Below are positions 1 through 6,283 of a stretch of DNA of 13,386 nt, piece by piece. The stretch is from positions 1 to 13,386 of the forward strand of contig JASLEN010000234.1 in the NCBI GenBank assembly GCA_030151105.1. Reading direction: 5' to 3'. Made by a program: the position numbers and the translations under genes. How positions within the stretch are numbered: the first letter of the stretch is position 1; each line of letters starts with the position of its first letter. The notes beneath the pieces were generated by a model. It had not been told where the DNA came from. It did not search any database and was given only the letters and a program-made list of their open reading frames with translations. This DNA comes from Dysgonomonas sp. (GTDB taxonomy: Bacteria; Bacteroidota; Bacteroidia; Bacteroidales; Dysgonomonadaceae).

Positions 1-93
1 GAGCGCAGGCAACTCTGTCAACTTAATGACTTGCATCTGCATGGGCGAAAGCTTTTGCTGTTGTTTGAGTAATTGTTGTTGTTTGAGAGCCAT
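1..93 (-). CDS. rpoN: RNA polymerase sigma-54 factor, N-terminal fragment (runs off the left edge)
   Basis: Only the first 31 codons lie in the window; the gene continues beyond base 1. The visible peptide starts MALKQQQLLKQQQKLSPMQM and continues with VIKLTELPAL. A Gln/Leu-rich start followed by KLSP-x-Q-x-Q-x-I/L-K-L is the usual beginning of Bacteroidota RpoN, where it forms region I, the part that contacts bacterial enhancer-binding activators and holds the holoenzyme inactive until ATP hydrolysis. The ATG at 93 is preceded by an A/T-rich leader and a good TAnnTTTG box at 119-126. It lies downstream of the unknown gene ending at 154, in the same direction, but its own promoter box suggests separate transcription. 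The identification rests on a short stretch, though the pattern is distinctive. Confidence 0.82.
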   Translation of the reverse strand, partial: MALKQQQLLKQQQKLSPMQMQVIKLTELPAL

Positions 94-118
94 TTCTAAG
101 CCTTAATTTTGTTTAGAA

Positions 119-126
119 CAAATATA
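119..126 (-). promoter_or_regulatory. Predicted Bacteroidota -7 promoter box of rpoN
   Basis: On the minus strand this reads TATATTTG, a full match to TAnnTTTG. It ends 25 bases before the rpoN ATG, a normal leader length here. No convincing -33 TTTG is seen, so the call rests on one element. Confidence 0.5.
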
Positions 127-153
127 ACAATTGTTTTTACTATTTCTATAATG

Positions 154-624
154 TTATGCACATTCAAAATCGGCAAACAGCGTCAACTCCTCTCCTTTGA
201 GCAAGAAAACAGCAATCCAATCGAAAACATCCTCTTCCACAGCCCCGTTGCCTACCTCTGCGGCATATTCGGCACGTTCGTCGCTGTATTGAAAAGCAAT
301 TATAATACGTGTTCCCTCCTCCAAATGGATAGTGCGATTTTCAAACTTCTCATCACTGTCGTAGAGTTTAAACAGACCATTATATCCATGTTCTAGGATG
401 TTGAATAGCGAATGTTTTGATCCGTTTTTTTCTTCACCATATATCTTGCCTGCATAGTCTTCATATTCGGCATCCCATGTACATTGAAGCGATGCAATTG
501 TTCTATCCACTTCAAAGATTGTAACGTCCTCTCCATACGACTGTTCGATGGTGGCAATGGTTTCTGCATTGGTTACAGGTTTTGCTATAGCTCTGAAGTA
601 TTGGGGTGCACTTAGGTTTAACAT
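154..624 (-). CDS. Hypothetical acidic cytosolic protein, 156 aa
   Basis: I do not recognise this family. The product is 156 residues, rich in Glu and Asp, with no signal peptide and no membrane segment, so a soluble cytosolic protein is likely. It mixes strand-like stretches (about residues 98-112, RTIHLEEGTRIIIAF) with aromatic residues (Tyr, Phe, Trp) and ends in a hydrophobic segment around VFDWIAVFLLKGEELTLF. The ATG at 624 is the only sensible start and begins MLNLSAPQYFRA. There is no TAnnTTTG box just upstream, and the gene starts only 7 bases past a relic of a radical SAM 3' end (632-688). This suggests it was once, or still is, transcribed as the gene directly following a radical SAM gene. 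It precedes rpoN, which has its own promoter box. Function is unknown. Confidence 0.72.
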   Translation of the reverse strand: MLNLSAPQYFRAIAKPVTNAETIATIEQSYGEDVTIFEVDRTIASLQCTWDAEYEDYAGKIYGEEKNGSKHSLFNILEHGYNGLFKLYDSDEKFENRTIHLEEGTRIIIAFQYSDERAEYAAEVGNGAVEEDVFDWIAVFLLKGEELTLFADFECA

Positions 625-631
625 AATAGTT

Positions 632-688
632 TTGTTTTAATTTATAAAGTTTTCCTTGTCTTGTATCTCTTTCCTCAAATCGTTTGAG
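632..688 (-). pseudogene. Relic of a radical SAM (TIGR01212/YhcC-like) gene 3' end
   Basis: Read on the minus strand from 688, these bases encode LKRFEERDTRQGKLYK and then Leu-Lys-Gln. The last 16 residues of the intact radical SAM gene (bases 1335-1288) are LKRFGERNTKQGRLYK: 12 of 16 are identical, and three of the four changes are K/R or N/D. At DNA level 44 of 57 bases match, including the intact gene's stop codon position, where TAA has become TTA. Several codon changes are silent (Leu, Thr, Leu, Tyr). The two sequences therefore diverged as functional proteins rather than as a recent duplication. In this frame a stop lies five codons upstream (TGA), so nothing larger is preserved. The short palindrome cctcaaatcgtttgagg at 673-689 falls inside the relic and is not a terminator, since no T-run follows on either strand. 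Confidence 0.72.
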
Positions 689-739
689 GCTCTGGACATT
701 TCACCTAACTAATTCATTTTCATCAAACCTTGCACAAGA

Positions 740-1267
740 TTAATCGTTTCTTTTATAATCAAACCTTTTCTTAAACGACATTCCCTCAGCCCTCTGTTCT
801 ACAAGACCTTCTTTTTCTACGAGTTGTTTGATAAAATGCAGAATAGCAACATCGTTTTTTGTACTACCTAAATTACGATTTTGAAAAAGTACATACGAAA
901 AGCTTTTGTTCGCGAAATGAAATAGCACTGAATCTATCCTTTTTGCGTTAAAAACATCTACTGTCCTTATGTATTCTAACGACTTAATATCTGTAGAAAA
1001 TTGTATTTTGTTAAAATGATAAATTTCAAGTTGACCGCTAGAATTCTGGATAATTTTCACTTTCCTAAGAAAAATAGCAAAAAATGCAATTTGGAAGACA
1101 GCTATTGCTACAAATACATAACCGACGTTTTGAACCATTAATTCAGAATTTAGATAGAAATAGAAAGCTAGAACTCCAAATACAATATAGATAGGAATTG
1201 CCATTTTCAACAATTGCTTATAATTGAGGCGTAGCCCCCAAAAGCTGATTTCATTCGTATTGCACAT
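740..1267 (-). CDS. Hypothetical membrane protein with two N-terminal TM helices, 175 aa
   Basis: I do not recognise this family. The protein has two hydrophobic helices at about residues 22-39 and 47-67 joined by a very short loop, a hairpin membrane anchor. A cytosolic domain of about 105 residues follows, with alternating strands (LEIYHFNKIQF, SVLFHFANKSFSYVLFQN) and a C-terminal helix (about 138-152). This layout, a TM hairpin followed by a small beta-rich domain, recalls bacterial PH-like (bPH) membrane proteins, but no motif proves it. The tail is basic (FKKRFDYKRND). The ATG at 1267 lies 17 bases after the stop of the radical SAM gene, so it is probably co-transcribed with it and may be translationally coupled. 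It sits exactly between the intact radical SAM 3' end and the diverged relic of that same end at 632-688, suggesting it arrived with that rearrangement. Confidence 0.75.
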   Translation of the reverse strand: MCNTNEISFWGLRLNYKQLLKMAIPIYIVFGVLAFYFYLNSELMVQNVGYVFVAIAVFQIAFFAIFLRKVKIIQNSSGQLEIYHFNKIQFSTDIKSLEYIRTVDVFNAKRIDSVLFHFANKSFSYVLFQNRNLGSTKNDVAILHFIKQLVEKEGLVEQRAEGMSFKKRFDYKRND

Positions 1268-1284
1268 AAACTTACATCTTGTTT

Positions 1285-2205
1285 TTATTTGTATAATCGT
1301 CCTTGTTTAGTGTTTCTTTCCCCAAATCGTTTCAAAACCTTAGCCGTAAACTCAAAATTCTTTAAACCCCAATCTGGAGCAATGAGCAATGACTTGGGCG
1401 ATTGTGATACAAATCTTTCGATGATGAAATCAGGGTTCAATCGTTCTGCAAAATCTATTGCTAAGTCTATATACTCATCTACTTCAAAAAGATCAAACCA
1501 TTCAGGATTCACCCTATATTGCTTTGCCATCACTGTCCCTTTTATTAGTTGCAGTTGGTGTAGCTTTACGGTAGTAAGAGGCAATTTTGAGATTACATCA
1601 GCATGAGAAAGCACCTGCTCTCTCGTTTCGTGTGGCAAACCTAATATCAAGTGCGCCCCCGTATAAATTCCTTTGGCTGCTGTTTTCTTGATGGCTTCCA
1701 CACTTTCGGCATGCGTATGCCCTCTATTGATAAATTCGAGAGTAGAATCCAGCGTTGATTCTAAACCATACTCAATGACAAGGAATGTTTTTTTATTCAA
1801 TTCAGCGAAATAATCGAGCAAATCGTCAGGCATACAATCTGGACGTGTACCAATAATTAGACCTACCACATTGGGATAAGACAGAGCCTCTTCGTACAAT
1901 GCAATCAATTTGTCGATGCTATCATACGTATTGGTATAAGACTGGAAATAAGCCAGATACTTCATTTCTGGATATTTATGAGAGAAGAACTCAATTCCCT
2001 CTTCCAATTGCTGACTTACAGTCTTTTGTTTCCCTCCATATCCAGGACTGAAACTCTGATTGTTGCAATAGGTACACCCTCCCACAGCCTTAGACCCATC
2101 TCGATTGGGGCAAGTGAAACCTGCATTGATTGATATTTTTTGAACTTTATAAGGGAAGTGTTTGGACAATAATTCGCCAAACTCTCGGTAATATGTTTGT
2201 TTCAT
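1285..2205 (-). CDS. Radical SAM protein, TIGR01212 family (YhcC-like)
   Basis: The 306-residue product is close to the usual length of the family (about 300-320). The cluster site is Cys32-x11-Cys44-x2-Cys47 within GFTCPNRDGSKAVGGCTYCN, the pattern of TIGR01212/COG1242 proteins such as E. coli YhcC. These bind a [4Fe-4S] cluster that cleaves S-adenosylmethionine to a 5'-deoxyadenosyl radical. Further landmarks are IIGTRPDC (about 118-125), FLVIEYGLES (about 142-151), HLILGLPHETREQ and the C-terminal ERNTKQGRLYK. To my knowledge the substrate of this family is not settled; a cytosolic housekeeping modification is a common guess. The ATG at 2205 gives the family-typical MKQTYYREFGELL start and has a TAnnTTTG box at 2232-2239. 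The two-TM gene at 740-1267 follows after 17 bases. A diverged copy of this gene's 3' end survives at 632-688. Confidence 0.93.
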   Translation of the reverse strand: MKQTYYREFGELLSKHFPYKVQKISINAGFTCPNRDGSKAVGGCTYCNNQSFSPGYGGKQKTVSQQLEEGIEFFSHKYPEMKYLAYFQSYTNTYDSIDKLIALYEEALSYPNVVGLIIGTRPDCMPDDLLDYFAELNKKTFLVIEYGLESTLDSTLEFINRGHTHAESVEAIKKTAAKGIYTGAHLILGLPHETREQVLSHADVISKLPLTTVKLHQLQLIKGTVMAKQYRVNPEWFDLFEVDEYIDLAIDFAERLNPDFIIERFVSQSPKSLLIAPDWGLKNFEFTAKVLKRFGERNTKQGRLYK

Positions 2206-2231
2206 TTGTTTTTTGAAAATAAAATAAGTGC

Positions 2232-2239
2232 CAAAGGTA
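2232..2239 (-). promoter_or_regulatory. Predicted -7 promoter box of the radical SAM gene
   Basis: The minus strand reads TACCTTTG, a full match to TAnnTTTG, 26 bases before the ATG at 2205. It should drive the radical SAM gene and the two-TM gene behind it. The -33 element is unclear. Confidence 0.5.
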
Positions 2240-2365
2240 AAGAATTAAGCATAGAGGATTCACAGACTTTGGATGATTTAACGTTACATTTATCTTAACT
2301 AGAGTTTATACACCAATTTGTTAAATTCTAACTGATATATACCACACCTTATACTTTATCGTTAC

Positions 2366-2373
2366 TATATTTG
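2366..2373 (+). promoter_or_regulatory. Predicted -7 promoter box of the sensor kinase gene
   Basis: TATATTTG matches TAnnTTTG fully. It ends only 5 bases before the ATG at 2379, whereas the other boxes in this window lie 23-79 bases from their starts. If used, the transcript would begin at or next to the ATG, giving a leaderless or nearly leaderless mRNA; otherwise the true start is further in (ATG at 2418). Confidence 0.4.
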
Positions 2374-2378
2374 TGATA

Positions 2379-3530
2379 ATGAAACTCTTTTTAAATAAGA
2401 AAGTATTTTCGAGATACATGTTTGTGGCTATGGCGATAATTATTGCTGTGGGTTCACTTCTTGTGTCGCATCATTTGGTATCTGACCTATCGAGAGAAGA
2501 GCGCAACAAAATGACTATCTGGGCTGAAGCTACCAAAGAGATAATAGACTCTGAGGATGATGCGAACCTCAATCTCATCGTGCTGATTCTCCAGAGCAAT
2601 ACAACCATACCTGTTATTTTGTACGACAAACAAGCTGATTTATATACCTCTACCAATATAGATTTAGAAGGGAAGGACGAACAAACCTATCTTAAAGAGC
2701 AAGCAACGTCTTTTGAAAAGAAGCATGAGCCTATTCTCATCGAATATCAGGATGTGGAGCAGTATGTCTATTATGATGACTCTTACACTCTCAAGCGATT
2801 ACAACTATTTCCTTATGTACAATTGGCTGTATTAACTATTTTTGTACTGTCTTCTATACTCGCTCTGCTTTCTACTAAACGCATGGAGCAAGACAGACTA
2901 TGGGTAGGGCTTTCGAAAGAAACAGCTCATCAGCTAGGAACGCCTCTTTCGTCCCTCATAGCATGGATAGAGTACCTTAGGCTCAAAGGTATTGACGAGA
3001 GCATCGCTGTAGATATGGAAAAAGACATCAATCGTTTACAAAAAATTACAGATCGTTTTTCCAAAATAGGTTCTAAACCAACACTCCAAAAAGAGGATTT
3101 AGTGGAATTAACGAAACAGGCAATCTTCTATCTCGAAAAACGGATATCTAAGAAAGTTGAGTTCGTTCTTCATTTCCCCTCTCATCCTGTATATGCCAAT
3201 GTGAGTGAATCACTCTATGCATGGGTAATAGAGAATCTAACTAAGAATGCAGTAGATGCGATGAGTGGTGCTGGTAAAATCGAATTTAGGTTAGAAGAAA
3301 AGGGAGACAACATAATTCTAGACATATCGGATACTGGAAAGGGAATGCCAAAGTCGAAATTTAAAACCATCTTCAATCCTGGCTACACTAGCAAATCGAG
3401 AGGTTGGGGGCTAGGGCTTTCCTTGGCTAAACGCATTATAGAAACCTATCACAAAGGACGAATCTATGTATTGAAATCGGAAATAGATATGGGTACAACC
3501 TTTAGAATAGAGCTGCTAAAAGAGAAATAA
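2379..3530 (+). CDS. Membrane-bound sensor histidine kinase (orphan)
   Basis: A 383-residue two-component sensor kinase. It has a TM helix at about residues 12-33, a periplasmic sensor domain of about 110 residues with no recognisable motif, and a second TM at about 143-165. A short linker leads to the H-box KETAHQLGTPLSSLIAW, with His184 as phospho-acceptor. The ATP-binding domain holds the N-box ENLTKNAVDAM (Asn290), G1-type DISDTGKGMP, the F-box IFNPGYTSKSRGWG and G2 GLGLSLAKRII, so the kinase looks catalytically complete. AHQLGTP is the common Bacteroidota form of the H-box. No response regulator gene lies nearby, so the partner is elsewhere. An in-frame GTG at 2373 is rejected as start because its G is part of the likely -7 box; ATG 2379 gives a basic N-terminus (MKLFLNKKVFSR) fitting an inside-first helix. 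The next gene starts one base after the stop. Confidence 0.93.
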   Translation: MKLFLNKKVFSRYMFVAMAIIIAVGSLLVSHHLVSDLSREERNKMTIWAEATKEIIDSEDDANLNLIVLILQSNTTIPVILYDKQADLYTSTNIDLEGKDEQTYLKEQATSFEKKHEPILIEYQDVEQYVYYDDSYTLKRLQLFPYVQLAVLTIFVLSSILALLSTKRMEQDRLWVGLSKETAHQLGTPLSSLIAWIEYLRLKGIDESIAVDMEKDINRLQKITDRFSKIGSKPTLQKEDLVELTKQAIFYLEKRISKKVEFVLHFPSHPVYANVSESLYAWVIENLTKNAVDAMSGAGKIEFRLEEKGDNIILDISDTGKGMPKSKFKTIFNPGYTSKSRGWGLGLSLAKRIIETYHKGRIYVLKSEIDMGTTFRIELLKEK

Positions 3531-3531
3531 C

Positions 3532-3879
3532 ATGAAAACGCTAATTCAAATAGGGCTGTGTACGCTAGTTGTAGGTATTGTTATGATATACTCTTTACTT
3601 ACTGAGCCTGAAAAAGTCACCATCCCCGCCATTGTGAAAACGGCAAAACCAACCACCATCAAAGAAACACAGACTAAAGTTAGAAATAAAGGACGTAGCG
3701 CAAGTACCATTACCACATCACACCTCGGTACAAGATTAGAGGTAGAATACAACTATAACGACACCATCTACTCTACTCATATAGAGCGGAAAGGCTATAC
3801 ACATAATGCTTACAAGAAAGGAGACACTATTCACATCCTCATCAATCCTCTTGAGCTAGATAGTATAGTTTCTTATTGA
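3532..3879 (+). CDS. Small single-TM membrane protein, DUF3592-like
   Basis: The 115-residue product has one N-terminal TM helix (about residues 5-23) and then a mostly beta domain. The second half, LEVEYNYNDTIYSTHIER followed by AYKKGDTIHILINPLELDSI, has the layout of DUF3592-like domains: a V-x-Y-x-Y-N-x-x-x-Y strand, then Y-K-x-G-D-x-I-x-I-x-x-N-P. A Thr/Lys-rich linker (about residues 33-62) separates the helix from this domain, which probably lies outside the membrane. The ATG is one base past the kinase stop (TAACATG), which implies translational coupling and matched production. A role as an accessory or signalling partner of the kinase is an inference from this coupling only. The family has no established function that I know of. 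Confidence 0.8.
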   Translation: MKTLIQIGLCTLVVGIVMIYSLLTEPEKVTIPAIVKTAKPTTIKETQTKVRNKGRSASTITTSHLGTRLEVEYNYNDTIYSTHIERKGYTHNAYKKGDTIHILINPLELDSIVSY

Positions 3880-3941
3880 TACGCCTTCATGTTGTATAAC
3901 ATAAAAGATACAATCTATCCGTGATTCTGCTCTTTTTTATC

Positions 3942-3949
3942 TATTTTTG
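3942..3949 (+). promoter_or_regulatory. Predicted -7 promoter box of the POT-like transporter
   Basis: TATTTTTG matches TAnnTTTG, 41 bases before the ATG at 3991. It suggests the transporter is transcribed separately from the kinase pair. The -33 element is not clear. Confidence 0.45.
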
Positions 3950-3990
3950 CCGACAATTAATATCAAATTGTAAATCATTCGAAGAAATAA

Positions 3991-5460
3991 ATGAATCAAA
4001 AGTCAACTTTATCTAACTATTTTTCTCAATTTTCTAAGGCTTTCTGGGTAGCCAATTCTGTAGAACTTTTAGAGCGACTAGCATATTACGCTGTTTTTAT
4101 TGTACTCACTTTATACCTATCAAACATCTGGGGATTCTCTGATGCTCAAGCAGGTATCATATCGGGAATTTTCTCGGCAATGCTCTATTTATTGCCCACT
4201 TTCACTGGAGCTTATGCTGACAAGATTGGTTTTCGCAAGGCTATTATTTTAGCATTCTCATTGCTTTCTGTGGGCTATTTGGGATTGGGTATTTTGCCAA
4301 CTATGCTCGAAAATGCAGGATTAGTTTCGTACGGAACTGGAGCAGGCGATGGTTCATTCTCCGATTTTTTTAACAATTTAGGGTTAGTTGAATTTGGACG
4401 AAACACAGAATATACTGGTTTGCGTCAGAGTATGCACCAATGGGCTATTGTCCCTACACTTGCATTCCTTGTAATTGGCGGAGCATTCATTAAATCAGTA
4501 ATCTCTGGAACAGTAGCTAAAGAAACAACAGAAGATACCAGAGCACGTGGATTTGCTATCTTCTATATGATGGTAAATATTGGAGCATTCACAGGAAAAA
4601 CTGTGGTTGACCCATTGCGAAGAAGTTTAGGAGACTTAGGATTAGTTTATCTCAACTATTTTTCGGCAACGATGACTATCCTAGCTCTTATCGCTGTTTT
4701 CTTCTTCTATCAATCAACCAAAACAGAAGGTGAAGGAAAGAGCTTGAAAGAAATATGGGCAGCACTCGTCAAAGTATGTCAAAACGGACGACTTGTAGCT
4801 CTAATACTTATCACAAGTGGTTTCTGGACTGTGCAACAGCAAATGTATGCTTCTATGCCTAAATACGTTATCAGAATGGTAGGAGAAGACGCATCACCTG
4901 GATGGATAGCAAACGTAAATCCATTAATCGTTTTCATCTTTGTAAATATTGTTACTAGCTTTATGCGCAAGCGTTCGGCTCTTGCATCCATTACAGTGGG
5001 AATGTTTATCATCCCAATATCAGCTCTTGTGATGGCATCGGGTAACTTGATGGGGAGTGAGGAGATTCTTGGCTTCCACCCTGTAACATTGATGATGATG
5101 GTAGGAATTGCTTTTCAAGCCTTGGCTGAATGCTTCATTTCACCTCGTTTCTTAGAATATTTTTCTTTACAATCACCTAAAGGAGAAGAAGGACTATATC
5201 TAGGCTTCAGTCACCTACACTCGTTCGTATCATCCTTGATAGCCTTTGGTGTTTCAGGATTCTTACTAGAGGCTTTCTGTCCTGATCCAAATTCAGAAAG
5301 ATTTGCTCACTCTACCAACTTTGCGGCCGATTATGCTGCAGCTACTGCAAATGCTCATTATCTATGGATTGTCTTCTTCTTTGTAGGATTGGTTTCAGCC
5401 ATTGCCCTGATTATTTATGGTAGATATGTAAACAAAGTAGATAAGATGAAAAAGGCGTAA
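3991..5460 (+). CDS. POT/PTR-family MFS transporter (divergent member, likely peptide carrier)
   Basis: A 489-residue inner-membrane carrier with about 12-14 hydrophobic helices. It carries the proton-dependent oligopeptide transporter landmarks in altered form. ELLERLAYY (Glu25, Glu28, Arg29) fits the TM1 ExxERxxYY motif; FYMMVNIGAF (191-200) fits the PTR2 signature FYxxxNxG; Glu380 in AECFISP matches the TM10 glutamate. At the TM7 proton-site position, where the second POT here has Glu271 (EQAGSS), this protein has Gln (VQQQMYAS, 281-288). The TM4 GNGxFKPN stretch is replaced by GGAFIKSV, and a long acidic/Gly-rich loop (about residues 105-150) separates TM3 and TM4. It most likely moves small peptides or related solutes with protons, but substrate and coupling may differ from classic POTs. 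Its own promoter box lies at 3942-3949 and a hairpin terminator at 5490-5523. Confidence 0.85.
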   Translation: MNQKSTLSNYFSQFSKAFWVANSVELLERLAYYAVFIVLTLYLSNIWGFSDAQAGIISGIFSAMLYLLPTFTGAYADKIGFRKAIILAFSLLSVGYLGLGILPTMLENAGLVSYGTGAGDGSFSDFFNNLGLVEFGRNTEYTGLRQSMHQWAIVPTLAFLVIGGAFIKSVISGTVAKETTEDTRARGFAIFYMMVNIGAFTGKTVVDPLRRSLGDLGLVYLNYFSATMTILALIAVFFFYQSTKTEGEGKSLKEIWAALVKVCQNGRLVALILITSGFWTVQQQMYASMPKYVIRMVGEDASPGWIANVNPLIVFIFVNIVTSFMRKRSALASITVGMFIIPISALVMASGNLMGSEEILGFHPVTLMMMVGIAFQALAECFISPRFLEYFSLQSPKGEEGLYLGFSHLHSFVSSLIAFGVSGFLLEAFCPDPNSERFAHSTNFAADYAAATANAHYLWIVFFFVGLVSAIALIIYGRYVNKVDKMKKA

Positions 5461-5489
5461 ACAACTAACTTGACTATTTTATATATGTT

Positions 5490-5523
5490 GGGCTTGTCTA
5501 ACTAAGGTTGGCAAGCCCTTTTT
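5490..5523 (+). terminator. Rho-independent terminator after the POT-like transporter
   Basis: GGGCTTG (5490-5496) pairs with CAAGCCC (5512-5518), extendable by a wobble and a C-G pair. A run of five T (5519-5523) follows. It lies 29 bases past the stop at 5460. Confidence 0.85.
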
Positions 5524-5604
5524 CTATCCGCTCTCCCTACATTTCATTACTTCTATACACATATTTACTCACATTTTGCGATTGCACCCTCTAGTCTAAT
5601 AAAC

Positions 5605-5612
5605 GTACTTTG
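5605..5612 (+). promoter_or_regulatory. Possible -7 promoter box of flavodoxin
   Basis: GTACTTTG keeps the TTTG half but not the TA of TAnnTTTG. A TTG at 5582-5584 sits 20 bases upstream, a plausible -33 spacing. It lies after the upstream terminator and 28 bases before the flavodoxin ATG. No Fur-like palindrome is visible. Confidence 0.3.
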
Positions 5613-5640
5613 TTAGATACAATTTCTAAAAACAATAGAC

Positions 5641-6141
5641 ATGAAAAATATAGGAATATTTTACGGTTCGGATACAGGCTCAACACAAGATGCAGCAGAA
5701 CTAATAGCTAAAAAACTTAACGTTACCTCATCTGATGTGTTCGATATTGGGAAAGCCAAAGTAGAACAACTCAGCGAATACGAAATTCTTTTGCTAGGCT
5801 CGTCAACTCAGGGATTTGGAGACTTGCAATGCGACTGGGATGACTTTATAGGAAAACTAGCAAAGGCAGACTTGAAAGGCAAAAAAGTAGGAGTCTTTGG
5901 TCTCGGCGATGGAGCATCATACAGTGATACATTTTGCGATGCCATTGGCACTATTGCAGAAGCTGCCACCAAAGCGGGAGCAAGCTTGATAGGAAACAAA
6001 GTGGATGCCTCAGACTACAGTTACGACGAATCTATATCTGAAAAAGATGGTTTCTTCTGTGGTTTACCTTTGGATGAAGACAATGAATCAGAAAAAACAG
6101 AAGAACGAATCGAGAAATGGATAACTCAATTGGGAATCTGA
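5641..6141 (+). CDS. fldA: Flavodoxin (long-chain, FMN electron carrier)
   Basis: The 166-residue product is a complete long-chain flavodoxin, a soluble FMN protein that passes single electrons and often stands in for ferredoxin when iron is short. The FMN phosphate loop is GSDTGST (residues 9-15). The flavin-stacking loops are STQGFGDLQCDW (55-66) and GLGDGASYSDTFCD (about 92-105). The long-chain insertion and the DGFFCGLPLDEDNE segment match FldA proteins rather than short flavodoxins. The very acidic surface, especially near the C-terminus, suits docking to basic redox partners. In anaerobic Bacteroidota the likely partners are pyruvate or 2-oxoacid:ferredoxin oxidoreductases, an inference from the lineage. 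It is a single-gene unit closed by a strong terminator (6175-6214) and converges on the gene at 6284-7327. Confidence 0.96.
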   Translation: MKNIGIFYGSDTGSTQDAAELIAKKLNVTSSDVFDIGKAKVEQLSEYEILLLGSSTQGFGDLQCDWDDFIGKLAKADLKGKKVGVFGLGDGASYSDTFCDAIGTIAEAATKAGASLIGNKVDASDYSYDESISEKDGFFCGLPLDEDNESEKTEERIEKWITQLGI

Positions 6142-6174
6142 TTGAACAAAATGTGTTTTATTATTGGGAAGTCG

Positions 6175-6214
6175 ATAATCCTCAAAGCTTATAGCCTTGA
6201 GGATTATTTTTTTT
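6175..6214 (+). terminator. Strong rho-independent terminator after flavodoxin
   Basis: An 11-bp perfect stem, ATAATCCTCAA (6175-6185) with TTGAGGATTAT (6197-6207), and an 11-base loop lead into an eight-T run. On the minus strand no T-run follows the stem, so it appears to serve only the flavodoxin direction. Confidence 0.9.
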
Positions 6215-6283
6215 ATATCCTACGATTAAAACATTTCACATTTTAGGTATCATAGAATAACTTTTAGGGTTCACTCTATAGAC

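Noticed and set aside
109..396. Plus-strand reading frame opposite the acidic gene at 154-624
   Set aside because: The minus-strand frame is longer, has an ordinary soluble-protein composition and is oriented with its neighbours; the plus frame looks like an antisense shadow.
673..689. Perfect inverted repeat cctcaaatcgtttgagg as a terminator
   Set aside because: No T-run follows on either strand, and the bases are explained as codons of the radical SAM relic.
1289..1606. Plus-strand reading frame inside the radical SAM gene
   Set aside because: It lies wholly antisense to a well-recognised conserved gene and has no recognisable features.
2373..2378. GTG start for the sensor kinase
   Set aside because: Its first G is part of the TATATTTG box; the ATG at 2379 fits the membrane-protein N-terminus.
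3892..3913. TTGTAT...ATACAA hairpin after the DUF3592-like gene
   Set aside because: It is only six A/T-rich pairs with no T-run, too weak for a terminator.
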